64,000 nt of DNA, from positions 47,280,921 to 47,344,920 of the forward strand of contig CM055110.1 in NCBI GenBank assembly GCA_029204225.1, read 5' to 3'. Made by a program: the position numbers and the translations under genes. Within the stretch, counting starts at the first letter, position 1. The number at the start of each line of letters is the position of its first letter. The stretch comes from Diphasiastrum complanatum (taxonomy: Eukaryota > Streptophyta > Lycopodiopsida > Lycopodiales > Lycopodiaceae). The notes beneath the pieces are model-generated. The model had not been told where the DNA came from, searched no databases, and saw nothing but the letters and a program-made list of their open reading frames with translations. Shown piece after piece: positions 1-11,089 of the stretch.

Positions 1-233
1 GAGTCTTCCATACGAGACTGGAAATTGGCTAAAGCCAATTTCAACTCATCCACTTCTGTTACCAATTGGAGATGCTGCTCCTTGGTAACCAAATCGTCGA
101 GATCCTCGACAAATTGCTCCTGCTCTTCCACTTCCATAGGTTCTTTCCCTTTACTGAACTCCAAGGCTCCTGCTGTCTCCAGTTCGTCGATGTCTCTCTC
201 CGGGGGTTGATCAGGTCCCTGAGGAGTGGTCAT
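1..233 (-). pseudogene. Gypsy gag N-terminus, truncated by the window edge
   Basis: The minus-strand frame starts at ATG 233 with MTTPQGPDQP and continues with an acidic stretch (KEPMEVEEQEQ), then LVTKEQHLQLVTEVDELKLA. It matches residue for residue, with scattered changes, the gag start at 23437 in the intact relative. This is the N-terminal, probably coiled-coil, part of a retroviral-like capsid protein; the CCHC knuckle would lie outside the window. The start is chosen by homology with the 23437 ATG. No stop is seen inside the 77 codons present, so whether the gene is broken beyond the edge cannot be judged. Confidence 0.75.
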
Positions 234-975
234 TTTCGGAACGGAAAATTGTACCTTAGATTCTGACTAAAACAACAAGAAAGATTGACTGAAACTGGAA
301 AAACAAAAGATCGAGTACTTACCTTTGTCTTAGGTCTGTACTTCCAAAGAAAAAGCAAGAACACCCCTCAGCCTTTCTGTGGCTGGCAAACTGGCTCCCC
401 AGACTGCATGCAGGTCCCGTTGCAAAGAGGAACTGACTGAAAATAGTTCGCAAGATCTGGCTGCACGAAACACCGAGACCTGAAGCTTGTAAATTCTGGA
501 AAATTGGCTTCAAATTGACTGAAAACCCTGGTTGATTGGTTTTAGATTAGTGGCTGTGGGAAAAACACTGATTCCCTTCCCCAAAATTGCCGAAATTTTC
601 TGGATTCCAGGCTTAGAAACCCTCGCTGATAGAGCTATGAGACTGCTGCCCCAAGAAAAAGGGAATTCAAGGCTTGAATTAGGTAAAAAATTCTGGTTTT
701 CCTTCCTAGAAACCCTCGCTGACTGATTGGCAGCCCTGCTGCACCAGAAAAACCAGACTTCAAGCCAAAAATTTGCTGGGATTTCTGAATTTGTTGAGGA
801 TAAACCCTCGCTGATAGATCCTGAAGATGTGGGCCTTCTTATTTGTAGAAAAATGCACCCCAACGCCTGCTGAAAAGCAAGGGCACGCTACTCACACTAT
901 TTTGCCCTGTCGGATGTGTACGCTGCTGGACACGCCCTCGACTATGGTATCTGACCTCCGGTGTTCTCTAGGGTC
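1..975 (-). mobile_element. Truncated 5' end of a Gypsy chromovirus (gag start, leader, LTR piece)
   Basis: This block matches the 5' part of the element at 18268-24505: the gag start (1-233), a diverged leader (234 to about 860) and a piece of LTR (about 873-972, sharing ACTCACACT, GGACACG and GGTATCTGACCT with that LTR). It is cut by the window edge on the left. On the right the LTR match fades near 975, before its expected end. The leader contains four copies of ACCCTCGCTGA-like text, a low-copy internal repeat. It is an older relative of the 18 kb element, because substitutions are spread throughout. PBS not found. Confidence 0.75.
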
Positions 976-1330
976 CCCATCGTTGTTTCCCCGTCCTACT
1001 CTCTTCATGTTCTTTTCATCGGATATGGTTCATGCCACCATTGCAAAACTAAAAACCAATTGTGCCCGAGACATAGAGGTTCTAGAATCTGAACTACTCA
1101 TACATGCTACTAATACCTTGTCTCCCAAATTGTCCTAGCTCCATCAAAAGTTACCTCTAGAGTGCCTTCTTGGTGCACTAATATCATACATCCCATTCCC
1201 AATTGTAGCGGATCGCAATCTGCTGCAAAAATGTTCCAGAATGTACACTTCGCGACCTGGATCACTTTTTTTTTTTTAAACACTAATGGCTGAGGATTTT
1301 TTTTTTTTTTTGACAATTTACATAGGGTTA
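976..1330. other. Unassigned sequence with T-tracts
   Basis: No gene or element family recognised. Two long T runs lie at about 1266-1277 and 1299-1312; short open frames here have no recognisable motif. Confidence 0.4.
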
Positions 1331-2451
1331 AATGAACTCAAAAATCATTAATCAAAGCATCAAAAGAACAATGTACTAATAAATTGGAAAGAGGCAAAAA
1401 TAACATTGCATAGAGGCTAGAGATATGGATCCAGTCAATTACAAAGAGATATACACTGCAAACCAAAAAGGTGTTGGAGTGAAACAAGCAATGTTACAAG
1501 CTTGCTTGATCCAACTAAATGAGAAGGCACCTAAGATTATAGAAACTTCTGATGGTTGATTAACACATAGGAGAAGACTAGAGAGTTACTTCACATGTTC
1601 ATCCTTAGCCTCACTCATCATCCACGAGTTTGGGGCCCAACTAGCATTAAGAGTGATAATTATTGGCAATAGATCACGATTTCAAAAGGGCTTCCCTCAA
1701 TATGCACTTGCTTAACAACCTATTGCCGATAAACCCTCCACCCATTTACACATTTCTCCTAAAAAAATTTCAAAAAGCAAAAAATTTAAGGCAAAATATT
1801 AAAAAAAAAAGAAGTAAATAAATAAATAAATAAATAAAAATCAAGTTCCAAAAAACCCTAACCCTAATTTATGGAACATGATCTGGATCATGTTCCAAAT
1901 CGTATGCATTCAACTTTGATTCCATTCATGAGGTGATGACGCCATGAGTCCTAATAATTATCGAACTTTATGATTGATAAAACAAGTTCCAAGATGATGC
2001 TAGAATCGAACAACAACAAGGAGTGACGAGGAGGGCAAACCAACCCAACCAGCAAGATCTACGTATCCTTCAAGCTATGGATCTCGCAATCAATTGTCAA
2101 TAGGAGCTCCCACAATAAAGTAAGATCTCCCCAAGCAAGGCAAAGCACTAGTGGTGTAGGAAGAGGCAAGAGTAGATATACTCTCTCCTTGCATGCACTC
2201 CACTCGCCGCCTCAGTGAGTGGACAGTGCACCATCAACATGAAACTTCAATTAACTGCCAGTAGATCATAGGCCAACTAACTCTCTCTAGGTGGAAGGCA
2301 AGATAGGACATTAAAAACTATTATTTGGCTAGCGAATACTGCCCCTAGGAAATAGTCATTAACACTTGTCCTATGTGAGTCTTACCCACACACGTGGTCA
2401 AGCTGACCCATGGTATTGTATAGTTAATTGGGGTTAATTAGGGACATGACA
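1331..2451 (-). repeat. 3' LTR of a decayed minus-strand Gypsy element (left limit uncertain)
   Basis: Read on the minus strand, a purine-rich tract (TTCTAAGGGGGAAAAA) is followed at 2451 by TGTCATGTCCCTAATTAACC, a polypurine tract joined to a TG-starting LTR. The pol C-terminus immediately upstream (2478-2700) fixes the orientation. The left end cannot be set because no second LTR copy or target-site duplication is visible; 1331 is only the end of the T-rich block. The segment has no ORF of note. Confidence 0.6.
1873..1896. repeat. Perfect 11-bp inverted repeat with 2-bp spacer
   Basis: GGAACATGATC, TG, GATCATGTTCC form perfect arms. It lies just right of a short telomere-like CCCTAACCCTAA stretch (about 1856-1867), inside the LTR-like region. 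Confidence 0.7.
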
Positions 2452-2700
2452 TTTTTCCCCCTTAGAACATTCATATCCTCAAAATGAAAAAATTAGAGAA
2501 CTTTCTCTTTAGACGTATTTCATGTTCCCAACAATCATCATCTTCAAAGCATCCTTTCCATCAAACCAAGTGTTTAGTGATAATACAATTTCTCAAACAT
2601 ATCTCCCAGGTATCCAACACTTTCTCGGGTTCTAAAGGAAGTCTTTCAAATATGTCTTCCACGAAGTTTAGGTTATCTCGGAGGACAGGTAAAGTGCAAT
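2452..2700 (-). pseudogene. Gypsy pol C-terminus with chromodomain remnant, and polypurine tract
   Basis: The minus-strand frame reads PEKVLDTWEICLRN, then TKHLV, a TGA stop, WKGCFEDDDCWEHE and a terminal stop. This matches the end of chromovirus integrases, where a chromodomain (xKxLVxWKG...DxxWE) binds modified histone tails and directs insertion. It lies directly upstream of the polypurine tract (2452-2465) and the 3' LTR. The internal TGA replaces the residue before the conserved WKG. Everything upstream of the chromodomain is missing or unrecognisable. Confidence comes from motif spacing and from the context pol-PPT-LTR. Confidence 0.65.
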
Positions 2701-3565
2701 AGGGTAGAAAGTAATTCAACTTAATCAGCAGCATGCTGCTCAGAAAGAAGCTGAGCCTCTATCGCTGCCGAGACAATTATTTTTAACCAGAAAAGTTGGA
2801 AATTTTGTTGTTGAAACAACGACTGCTTCCTAGCTTAATTCTGGTTATGAAATCTTGTTCCAAAAGCTAATGACAACCCTGCTGCTGCCCAAAAGCCAGT
2901 ACACTTCTGAACTACTGGATATTAAGAACTGAAGCAAATAGCTCTTACTTTGAATTCTGTACGTCCTCCTCCACCTGCTCAGGTATCTAAAGAAGTTGAG
3001 AATTGGAAAAAGGCTAGGTTTTGGGAAGTCAAGACCCTTCTGAATCGGCCTCCCACATGCCTTTTGACAAAGTCAATTCAAAAAGTTGTGCCTCATTTGA
3101 AAAAATTGCATGTTTATGGTTAGAGTTGAGGTTTAAGTTTGCCTTATATATCTAAGCCTACTTGAAAGAAGCTGCAATATAAATCCTTGGGAGAGGGATT
3201 TGTTAGACCCCTAAACCTACACAGAAAATTATCATTAACAGGGCTTTGACAGGAGATTTGGAGAATAACTCCAGTAAGTAGATTGTAGATTGAAATCACA
3301 AATGTCCTAGAAATCCAAACAAAACAAAATCAAAATGTGATCGTATCTTCACTTTGTTGCATAGTTCCAAAATACCGCAATTCAAGAGTTGCAAAATAGT
3401 TTTCCATGCTTTAAATCAGAATTTCATTTGGTTTTCTTCAAATCGATTTGCAGTAGGCTGATTTGAATCTTTCTAAAAAATCAACTATCCAGTAGGCTCT
3501 GTTGTCATCTCATGTAGGTTCAATCAATGGAAAGGTTCATGACTACTTAAGGATTGAGGACTTAC
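2701..3565. other. Unassigned; possibly intron or 3' part of the GST gene
   Basis: This lies downstream (minus strand) of the last recognised GST exon. I looked for the expected continuation, a GST C-terminal domain with a KYxxGDE-like motif, and did not find it. The region nearer 2701-2900 is likely more Gypsy-derived sequence. Confidence 0.4.
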
Positions 3566-4447
3566 CAGTGAAGCCTCTTGTTATCCAGTACTGTGTCCAC
3601 TTCAGTCGCTCCTCAGACCCAAGTTTCTCCTCGATCAGATTCTGTTGCACCCCTGCTAAGCAACATTAGCCCTTCCATCTCTCATTTTCTACAATACCAC
3701 ATACTTTTCTAATTCACCAATTGTGACTGAATCTCATTAAATGTCAACATGCACTATTACATACCACCACTCGTGTATTTTGAAAAGGCTGTATGTTGGC
3801 TGCAACAAGATGTACAACCTGATCACAATTGAAAAAAATGCCTATGCTGAAGTGACAGAATAACATGCAATAAGAAACAGGTAAAGGAAGAAGCAGATTC
3901 ACCATGCAACAGCTACAATGTGACTCAACCTTAGAGTACTATCATGGCATTGGCAGGGTAAAAAGTTACTTATTACCTGGCGAACAACTGTCCGTGTTTT
4001 TAAGTCTGCTGGAAGCAGTGGCCGCTGTGGAAACTTCTCCTCCAAGTACTGCAATTATCACAAAAGGGAAACAAAATTTAGCTGGAACAAACCCAACAGT
4101 TAAAATGCAAACAATTTGCATCAAAAAGATTCAAAAATTTTCAATTGGTATAATATTCACACCTCTAGAATTGCAACTGAATCTGCAAAAACTCCATCTT
4201 CGCTAACCAAAGCAGGTAGTAATTGTAGTGGACTCAATTTAGTATATTCTGCAAGAACGACAAAAGGTAAAATCTTTATTCTGTAATGATTCATTAGCAA
4301 AGATGGCTTACAGCCACAAACCATTTTCCAAGCATCAAAAGGAATATTAAGCATGACTGCAAACAAAAATTGAGCCTTGCAAAGGCATACCTGCAGTGAA
4401 ATTTTCACCCTTGAGGAGATTGATTGCCTTGTATTCATAGGCTAAGC
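3566..4447 (-). CDS. Glutathione S-transferase zeta class / maleylacetoacetate isomerase, five internal exons (partial)
   Basis: Five minus-strand exons joined by GT-AG introns of 114-158 bp: 4391-4447 (LAYEYKAINLLKGENFTA), 4163-4248 (YTKLSPLQLLPALV then VFADSVAILE), 3977-4048 (YLEEKFPQRPLLPADLK), 3765-3818 (VVHLVAANIQPFQN) and 3566-3641 (NLIEEKLGSEERLKWTQYW then RGF). The phases fit throughout (for example GCA-G joined to AA-TAT) and no stop interrupts about 115 codons. Zeta GSTs are cytosolic; they isomerise maleylacetoacetate in tyrosine breakdown and act on some haloacids. The exons cover the thioredoxin-fold part, with the PALV cis-proline and the DSxAIxxYLEE glutathione-site motif, and the first helices of the C-terminal domain. 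The N-terminal exon with the catalytic SSCS-type motif and the last exons are not found. A Copia LTR begins about 300 bp upstream and a Gypsy tail lies about 850 bp downstream, so the gene may be broken or simply have TE-filled introns. The acceptor of the 3566-3641 exon could instead lie 9-12 bp upstream. Confidence 0.85.
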
Positions 4448-4756
4448 CTGCAATGAAAAGTCACTCATGTCATTGAGCATCCTTGAAATATAAAATAATA
4501 GATTCCATCTTTGATTGATTTCTTGTTGTAAGAATCTGATATTTTGATTTTTTTAGAGTCGGAGGTTAAAATCTTTCCAAAAGATGGTTCAACATGTTAT
4601 GAGAAAAAATGTGGATAGCAAGTTGTAGGTATCAAGAATAGAAGCCAAAGCCATCATATTTTGACAAAAATGTTGCTCGTTTGGAGTAAGCCCACAAAAA
4701 TTACATTATTTGTTCACATAATTTACATAAACTTCACTCTTTTGTAAGAAATTAGC
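4448..4756. other. Probable GST intron, left flank of Copia insertion
   Basis: The region is AT-rich and non-coding. It begins with the acceptor TTGCAG (minus) of the 4391-4447 exon and runs to the start of the Copia LTR. No further exon was recognised. Confidence 0.4.
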
Positions 4757-5088
4757 ATGCTTACAAGGGTTTTTCTGATTATAATAACAAACTAAGGGGT
4801 ACTAACTCATGCACCCATTATGATTCAAGTGGTGCATTGGACAATCCTAATAGACACACGTGCCAAGAACACAACAGTTCCTTGGTCACAAGACAGACAA
4901 GTATATTGGGTAAAGTCCCAAGATGAATTTCTAAGTACTAAATAGATCCTAGTTTAGTAGTAGTGTGCCCACCTACATGCATAAGCCTTAAAAAATGAAC
5001 GTACTATAAATAGAATGGCCCCTATAATAGCACACAGGCGTGGCCAAACTATCATTAAGGGGTATCAAATAAACATTAATTCCTAACA
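4757..5088 (-). repeat. 3' LTR of a minus-strand Copia element
   Basis: On the minus strand the pol end is followed by AACATTAAGGGGGAG (polypurine tract) and then TGTTAGGAATTAATG at 5088, the LTR start. The same LTR start occurs on the plus strand at 15784, and about 190 bp match (TTTGGCCA, ATAGGGGCCAT, GCATGTAGGTGGGC). The far end near 4757 is estimated, since no target-site duplication was found. Confidence 0.75.
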
Positions 5089-6548
5089 CTCCCCCTTAAT
5101 GTTTACTTTGTTATCTATTACTCCTAGAAGTTCTCTAAACTTCTGAAATTTTTCTTTGCCAAGTCCTTTGGTAAAGATATCCGCAACTTGCTCTTCCGTA
5201 GGGCAATAGATAAGCTCCACTTCACCACTTTGAATTTTCTCTCTGATGAAGTGTTGTTGTACTTCAATGTGCTTTGTCCTGCTGTGAAAAACTAGATTTT
5301 TCGCCAATTTAATACAACTCCGATTGTCGCACTGAAGTACCGTAGGTAAATCTTGTACCATATGTAGATCATGTAGAATCCTTTGTAACCATATTGCTTC
5401 ACGTGTTGCACTTGTAGTAGCTCGATATTCTGCCTCTATAGATGATAATGCAATAGTATGCTGCTACTTTGAACTCCAAGAGATAGCACCAGAACCAAGA
5501 CTAAAAACATATCCTATAGTAGATCTTCGGTCTTCCGCATCAACAGCCCAATCAGAATCCACATATCCCTGCAACTTCAAATCATCCTGTCTACCATAGA
5601 GAATACCAAATCTCAAAGTGCCTTGGATATATCTGAGTATCCGCTTAACAGCTTTCCAATGAATCTGCTTAGGCTTAGCCATAAACTGACTAACCATACT
5701 CACAGCATAAGCGATATCTGGTCTCGTAGTAGTTAGATAGATTAAGCTTCCACAAGCTTTCCATGTAGACTTCTTCCTCTAGAAATCCATTCAGGAATGC
5801 ACTCTTTACATCCATTTGTTGAATATCCCATCTAAACTGAGCTGCCAATGATAAAACAGTCCTCATAGTAGTAGACTTAGCAACTAGTGCAAAAGTTTCT
5901 CTCATAGTCAATCCCTTCCTGTTTAGCATAACCTCTTGCCACTAATCTTGCCTTATGTTTATCTATAGAACCATCTGATTTGTACTTAGTTCTATAGACC
6001 CACTTGCATCCAATGGCCTTTTTACCCTGCAGGTAACTAAACAAGTCTCCAAGTCTTGTCCTTCATGATTGAGTCGTACTCATCCATAGCTTTCCTCCAA
6101 ATATCCTCTTTTTCAGCCTCTCTGAAAGTAGATGGATCCTTGGTTTCAAATATTGTGGCCATATATTCAAAATGTACGTCCCCATCTTCATGATGATCCT
6201 CCTGTTGAACCTACTGTCGATCTTGATCTTCATGTTGCTTTTCAAGTCTAGTCGATCTCCTAGTTCCATGCGTACTGGGCTCTCCCTGTTCCATAATGAC
6301 ACTATCCTTAGTACCATCTAGGAAATCTTCTAGCTTCTGATGTAGGATGCTTCCTACCTGGTGAAGTAGGAGGTGAATAAGTATCCCATATACTTGATCT
6401 CTCCTTCCTCTTTCCTTTCTCAACCAAAGTCACTCTACATTCTTGGATTGGCGCAGGCAATACATGTGTCGATTCAGGTTCCTGTAATAACTCGTCACAT
6501 AATATAGGAATTCCTCCACCTTATCATAATGTATCTCTGTATCTTTAT
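5089..6548 (-). pseudogene. Copia pol 3' half: reverse transcriptase remnant and RNase H
   Basis: Reading leftward, the frames give [48 protein letters not shown] and EEEVYME (start of the Copia RT). Next come [41 protein letters not shown] and HIEVQQHFIREKI (RNase H, tail ...ADIFTKGLGK). The RT catalytic centre with YVDD is deleted: the AFLNG block joins almost directly to the [20 protein letters not shown] block. Several frameshifts and stops break the frame. The gene would turn element RNA into DNA. At 6548 it is cut by the LTR of the gag-only element, and its 5' half continues at 14044-14770. Confidence 0.85.
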
Positions 6549-7195
6549 TAGTTGCCTCTGTTGATAGAGCCTATGCAATAGATGACTTATGCCTTTGATT
6601 TCATCTAAATCTGACAATACATGAAAGAGAAATGAATGATTGAACAAAACAGAACCAGAGCCCTCCTCCAAATGGTTGATTGCTGTCCTGGCTCAGATCT
6701 GCTCCGAATTCGAAGTGGGAATGATCTGACTAGTAGCGCCCTCCTCCAACCAACAAATTGCAACTGTCCTCATCGAATTCTGATGAGGGAAGAGGGAGAA
6801 ACAAGCAAAAGGTCATATCAGATCCTACTACGACCACCTGCCAAAATCAGATCATGAAGACAAAGAAAATTGATGAAGAAGAAGGATGATTCCCAAATCT
6901 CACATGTCTCCAATTCGTGGAGGTTCTATTTAATAGAAATGATGTAGGTACAAAGCATGGCATGCTATTGCCAAGTGTCCAAGGTATGTGGCAATTTGCA
7001 TGCCTATTTGCAGGTGTCTAATTTGTCATGCATGCATTTTGCATCTTGCATGCAAATTAGGATATGTGGCAAATTAACTTATTCTCCCCCATGCACATGT
7101 GCATGGGGGGCTACCAAACTCAAGTGGACAAGTGGCATCAACTTGCAAGAAAGCCCTCCACAAGTTTGGTGCTTAACTAGGTTTATATTTCAACA
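6549..7195 (-). repeat. 3' LTR of the gag-only element, truncated at its end
   Basis: Nearly identical to 13360-13944 over most of its length (for example TGATTGAACAAAACAGAACC, GGTTCTATTTAATAGAAATG). On the minus strand it starts at 7195 with TGTTGAAATATAAACC, after the polypurine tract. It lacks about 310 bp found at the far end of the other LTR (13043-13358), and a roughly 80-bp block present near 13941-14022 in the other copy. The missing end and the missing Copia integrase next to it suggest one deletion across the left junction. Confidence 0.8.
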
Positions 7196-8233
7196 ACTCC
7201 CCCTTAAACCTGTTTAATAAATAACACCCAATGCCCTTTACCAAATTTATTTCCATGCCGAATTTTGCATGTTTCGAGAGTACAATAATTCCCTCTCTAG
7301 GCTTGGACTACATGCATGAGTCATGGAAAAAATATTTAGCCACAACCTATTCTAGGAAATGGCTGTAAGTCATGCATTGTTCTTGCTGGCTCATTTGAGA
7401 CATCACAAAATGTCCCTGTATATTGTTGATGTAGGGGGGCTGTTGCAAGCTGCAACAAACTGGCATCCTTGAACATAGAACCAGGTAACAATGTGGCTGG
7501 CAAACTGGACTGCCCTTCATCTGCATTCTGCCATATGTCGAAAGGATCTACATGCACCATCTATACAGCAAATCAAAAGCAGTGTCGGGACAACACCCAA
7601 CCAGAGTAAATGAGGCATCTTCCTCGTCATCAGAAATGTCCTACATTTCAGCAGCAGGTACATGCAGCTGCTTGGTACCTTGCACTGGAATCATAGGAGG
7701 AGCTTCATGCTGCAAATTATCAATAACAAGCTCTACAAACAAAGAACCTGTTTCTAAGTCGATGAAACTTCTCTCCTTAGCATCCTGCATGGAAGAGAGT
7801 GAAATTAATTCTTCTTGTTGATTCTGCAAAGAAGCTTTAGAAACCTCTGGCATGACAACCAAAGGCAAAAGATTTGGTGGTATAGCAACCAGCTCTTGCA
7901 TGCATCCCATTGGTGCTCCATCTTCAAGTTCACCCTACAAGCAAGACAAAAATTCTTCCTGAATGGAAGAGAACATATCCTCATCTTGAGGATCAGCAGG
8001 ATTCGACATCTCCTGCAGCAAAGGTATATTGGATTCCCCCTGTCGAGAATCTGACTGCATGCATACATCTTGCATGCAAACTTGAAGTTGCCCTTCATAC
8101 TGATCATGCTGCAAGGAACTAGAAGTGGATTCCCCCTGAATGGAAACCTTCATGTCAGATGCTGGTGACTGAGGACTACTCAATCTTTCCAATTCACATA
8201 CATCCTGTAGTTTGGCATTACACATGCATACAT
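7196..8233 (-). pseudogene. Second half of the gag-only element's coding region: acidic, Gln/Met/Cys-rich protein
   Basis: The minus-strand frame from 8233 reads VCMCNAKLQDVCELERL, then repeats of CMQDVC and SxIQxE type, with acidic runs (NPADPQDEDMF). One stop near 7935 separates it from a second stretch in the same frame that ends near 7641 (GCMQELVAIPPNLLPL, SFIDLETGSLFVELVIDN). The frame is continuous across the Gypsy insertion: the upstream part MDSQSESNLVRKQDVC at 12632-12680 joins it in phase through the TACAT target site. From 7640 down to the polypurine tract the sequence is non-coding. I do not recognise the protein. By position it would be the C-terminal part of gag or a separate structural protein. 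Confidence 0.55.
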
Positions 8234-8279
8234 TGTCACAAGCCAGTCCCTCCAAGCTCGTGAATCCTAGAAGCCGTGT
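8234..8279 (-). repeat. Residual end of the 3' LTR
   Basis: TGTCACAAGCCAGTC(C/T)CTCC and the bases following match 12179-12224 with one or two changes, then the match stops abruptly. It marks the deletion endpoint in the 3' LTR. Confidence 0.8.
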
Positions 8280-8429
8280 GGCACGAATACCTTTACGTTT
8301 TCTCAACATACCTTCCTTCACGGTGTATGGCAAATAAATACTGGTGTGTTCCTCTACGGAAGCGACAGGCGAGGCTGACTCTTCCGCTTGGTCGACTAAC
8401 TTGCATGCATAGGCTACACACATTGACAA

Positions 8430-9660
8430 TGTGGGTCCTTTTGCTGAGCCCTCTTGATCTCCTCCATCAGATCACTGCCAACTATAGGCAAGGCTCATCT
8501 GATGCAGTACCAAGGATAGTGCATCAGCGACCACATTTTCCTTCCCTCCTCGGAAGCAGATTTCCAAATGAAATTCTTGCATCAGCTAGGCCCACCGAGC
8601 TTGGCAGCCTTACAAATCTGGCTGAGTGCAAAATACTTTAAAGTATAATGATCTGTGTACACATAAAACTCGGCGGCATATAAATAATGTCTCCCCACCT
8701 TGGGCGCATGTATAATCACATACAGCTCTTGCTCGTGTATAGGATATCTTTGTTGAGCTAGTGTCAACTTCTCTAGGTCAAAAGGTTTCTGGGTATCCAC
8801 AATCTTGAGAACTGGAGCCGTGGCCAGCGACTCCTTCAAGTTCTCAAAACGTTGCTGAGCTTCAGCATCCCATCGAACCACCGTGCTGTTTTTCCGTATC
8901 TGGTCCGTTAAAGGAGCAGCTATTCAGGAATAATTCCTAACAAACCGCCGGTAGAACTTACAAAAGCCTAAGATTGTAATTGGCATATATCGGCAGGCCT
9001 CGGCCATTTCTTAACCATAGCCACCTTGGTTGGGTCAATCGAAATACCCTCAGCTGTCACAATGTGACCCAAATACTCGACACGAGTCTTACACAACTCT
9101 GTCTTCTGAGCATTAGCGTACAAGACCGAAGCTTGTAACTTGCCAAAAACGGTCTTGAGATTAACTGTATGCTCCTCGACCGCTTTACTAAAAACCAATA
9201 TATCGTCAATAAAATTGATGACAAACTTGCCCATATAGTCTCACAAGACATCGTTCATGAGCATCATGAACGTGGCTGGGGCATTGGTTAACCCAAATGG
9301 TATAACCAAAAATTCATAATGACTGAAACGGGTTCGGAAGGCCGTCTTCTGGACGTCTTCATCTCGAATCCGTATTTGATGGTATCCCCTTTTGAGATCT
9401 ATCTTACTGAAAATGGTTGCACCTTGCAACACATCTAGTAGATCATCAATCTTGGGCATCAGATACCTGTGTTTTACAATGATCTTATTCAATCCCCTGT
9501 AATCTACACACATCCGGAAACTACCATCCTTTTTCTTAACAAGTAAAATTGGAGAGGCGAAAGGTGAATAACTAGGACGGATGTACCCCAGCTTGAGATA
9601 CTCCTCCAACACCTTTTTGACTTCCTCTTCCTCATTTAGGCTCATCCTATAAGGAGGCCT
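8430..9660 (-). pseudogene. Gypsy pol remnant: RT and RNase H
   Basis: RT lies at 9645-9241 ([65 protein letters not shown]). After a stop it continues at 9234 with INFIDDILVFSK, where the catalytic YxDD box reads FIDD, and then VEYLGHIVTAEG. RNase H (8881-8582) lacks the block with its first catalytic Asp: PFDLEK runs straight into LTLAQQRYPIHEQELY. It ends with GKENVVADALS near 8500. Integrase is absent. The gene would copy element RNA into DNA; with several stops and a lost catalytic residue it is dead. Confidence 0.85.
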
Positions 9661-10058
9661 ACATACCGGACTTGCCCCTGGAACGAGCTCCGACTAGGCG
9701 ACAATCCCTCTGGCAAATTACTAATTAGCACGTGTTTAAACTGAGTGCAAATGGACTTCTCCAACTCACTAGTTGGGTCACATCGAGGCTGTAATGAAAA
9801 TGCATGTGCACTAGGGGATGCAGAAGTAAATGAAGTTTCTTGTGGTTTATTAGTGAGAGTGCTTATCTGATTATTACCAACATAAGAATCAAAACTGGAA
9901 TCAACATTCACATAACAAAACCACAAATACTGAATCTCCATTCTCTTTATTTGCATACAGGTAACAAGAGGAACTTCAACAAAATGGTCACTCCCCCCTT
10001 TGAGACATGAGAAAAACCCTCATGTGTAACTTTATATACATGCTAAAGAAAAAGAAAA

Positions 10059-11089
10059 CTATAACAGGCTGCCTAGCCAACGTCGCTTACTAATAAGTCT
10101 TCCAAAATCTCCTCCTTGTCCGCTTCTTGACGCTGCTGTAAAACATGGAGCGTCGTATCCATGCGGTGAGGACAATCTTTGACAAGATGCTTGCCAAGAC
10201 AGAAAAAACATAATCCGGCCTTGTCCTTTTGCTCTGAGGGGAGACTTGTTGTAAGCATGACGAGCCATAGGAGATGCTTCTTTTCCCTTCAAAATCTGTT
10301 GCATCTGGATATGATCCCTCTGCGATAAGTTCTTCTGACCAGCTTGTTCAAACTCTCACGAACCCTTCTTCTGGGGCCCACTTGCCACTCCAGATTCAGC
10401 CTTGTTATGCACGTTACCTTCGAAGTTAAGGGTTGTTGCAACGGCCTCCTCCAAGGTCTTGTACCTTTAGCATATTCCTGCACCATGTATTGCCTCTGAC
10501 GATGCAAAAACCAAGCATCCGTCGCACACACATGTTCATGTGGAGGAATGAACTGAGCTCTAAAAACCCGCTTGAAATCAATCCAGGTGGATGGAGGCTG
10601 ATTAAACTTTAACTTGCGCCACCACCTGTCAGCAAAATTAGTGAAATGGTAAGCAGCTTTGCGGACTCACCAACCCTCCTCGGTTGGGGCCGGCTTCAAA
10701 TCAAAATAATCGTCCCACTGATGCAACCACTAGTTTACAACACCAGGTGTTCTCTGGGAAGTATTTCCTGCGAAATGAGTAGGCTTAAAATCTTTGTCTT
10801 CTGGGTAGGGTGGAGGTAACATAGGATGAACCGCAGAAGACGGAAATGGATAAGGATAAGGCGGAGCATGCTGCGCAAAACCACCAACTACAGAGGAGAG
10901 CATCTCTCGCATCTCTGTGATGGTCTTCTCCATACTATCCATGCGAGCTTGCACAGAAAAGAAAACATCAGCAGACAAACTAGCAGCCACTATAGGCGGG
11001 TTACGGTCAGGGCTAAGCACAGGGCTGGGTGGTGGTGATAGGAGAGCAACGGGTTGGCTAAGCGGAATATCGACTCTATCATCTTCCAT
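10059..11089 (-). pseudogene. Gypsy gag with one CCHC knuckle
   Basis: The start is taken at ATG 11089 (MEDDRVDIPLSQPVALL), followed by a Pro-rich segment (PPYPYPFPSS) and DFKPTHFAGNTSQRTPGVVN. A frame break follows, then the capsid-like W-rich part (WWRKLKF, TWIDFKRVFRAQF), and near the end the zinc knuckle CFFCLGKHLVKDC (CX2CX3HX4C), at about 10180-10218, which binds genomic RNA. Stops and frameshifts occur near 10730, 10530 and 10290. The protease expected between gag and RT (9660-10059) shows no D-T/S-G motif and seems deleted. Confidence 0.8.

Noticed and set aside
1856-1867. Telomere repeat array
   Set aside because: Only two CCCTAA units; too short to be an interstitial telomere.
2484-2702. 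Plus-strand 72-codon frame
   Set aside because: Antisense shadow of the pol chromodomain tail, which has clear conserved motifs on the minus strand.
3000-3300. Further GST exon (LELFSKSPVKAL-like frame near 3245-3275, minus)
   Set aside because: Resembles the expected next exon slightly, but it lacks a proper acceptor and the following conserved motif.
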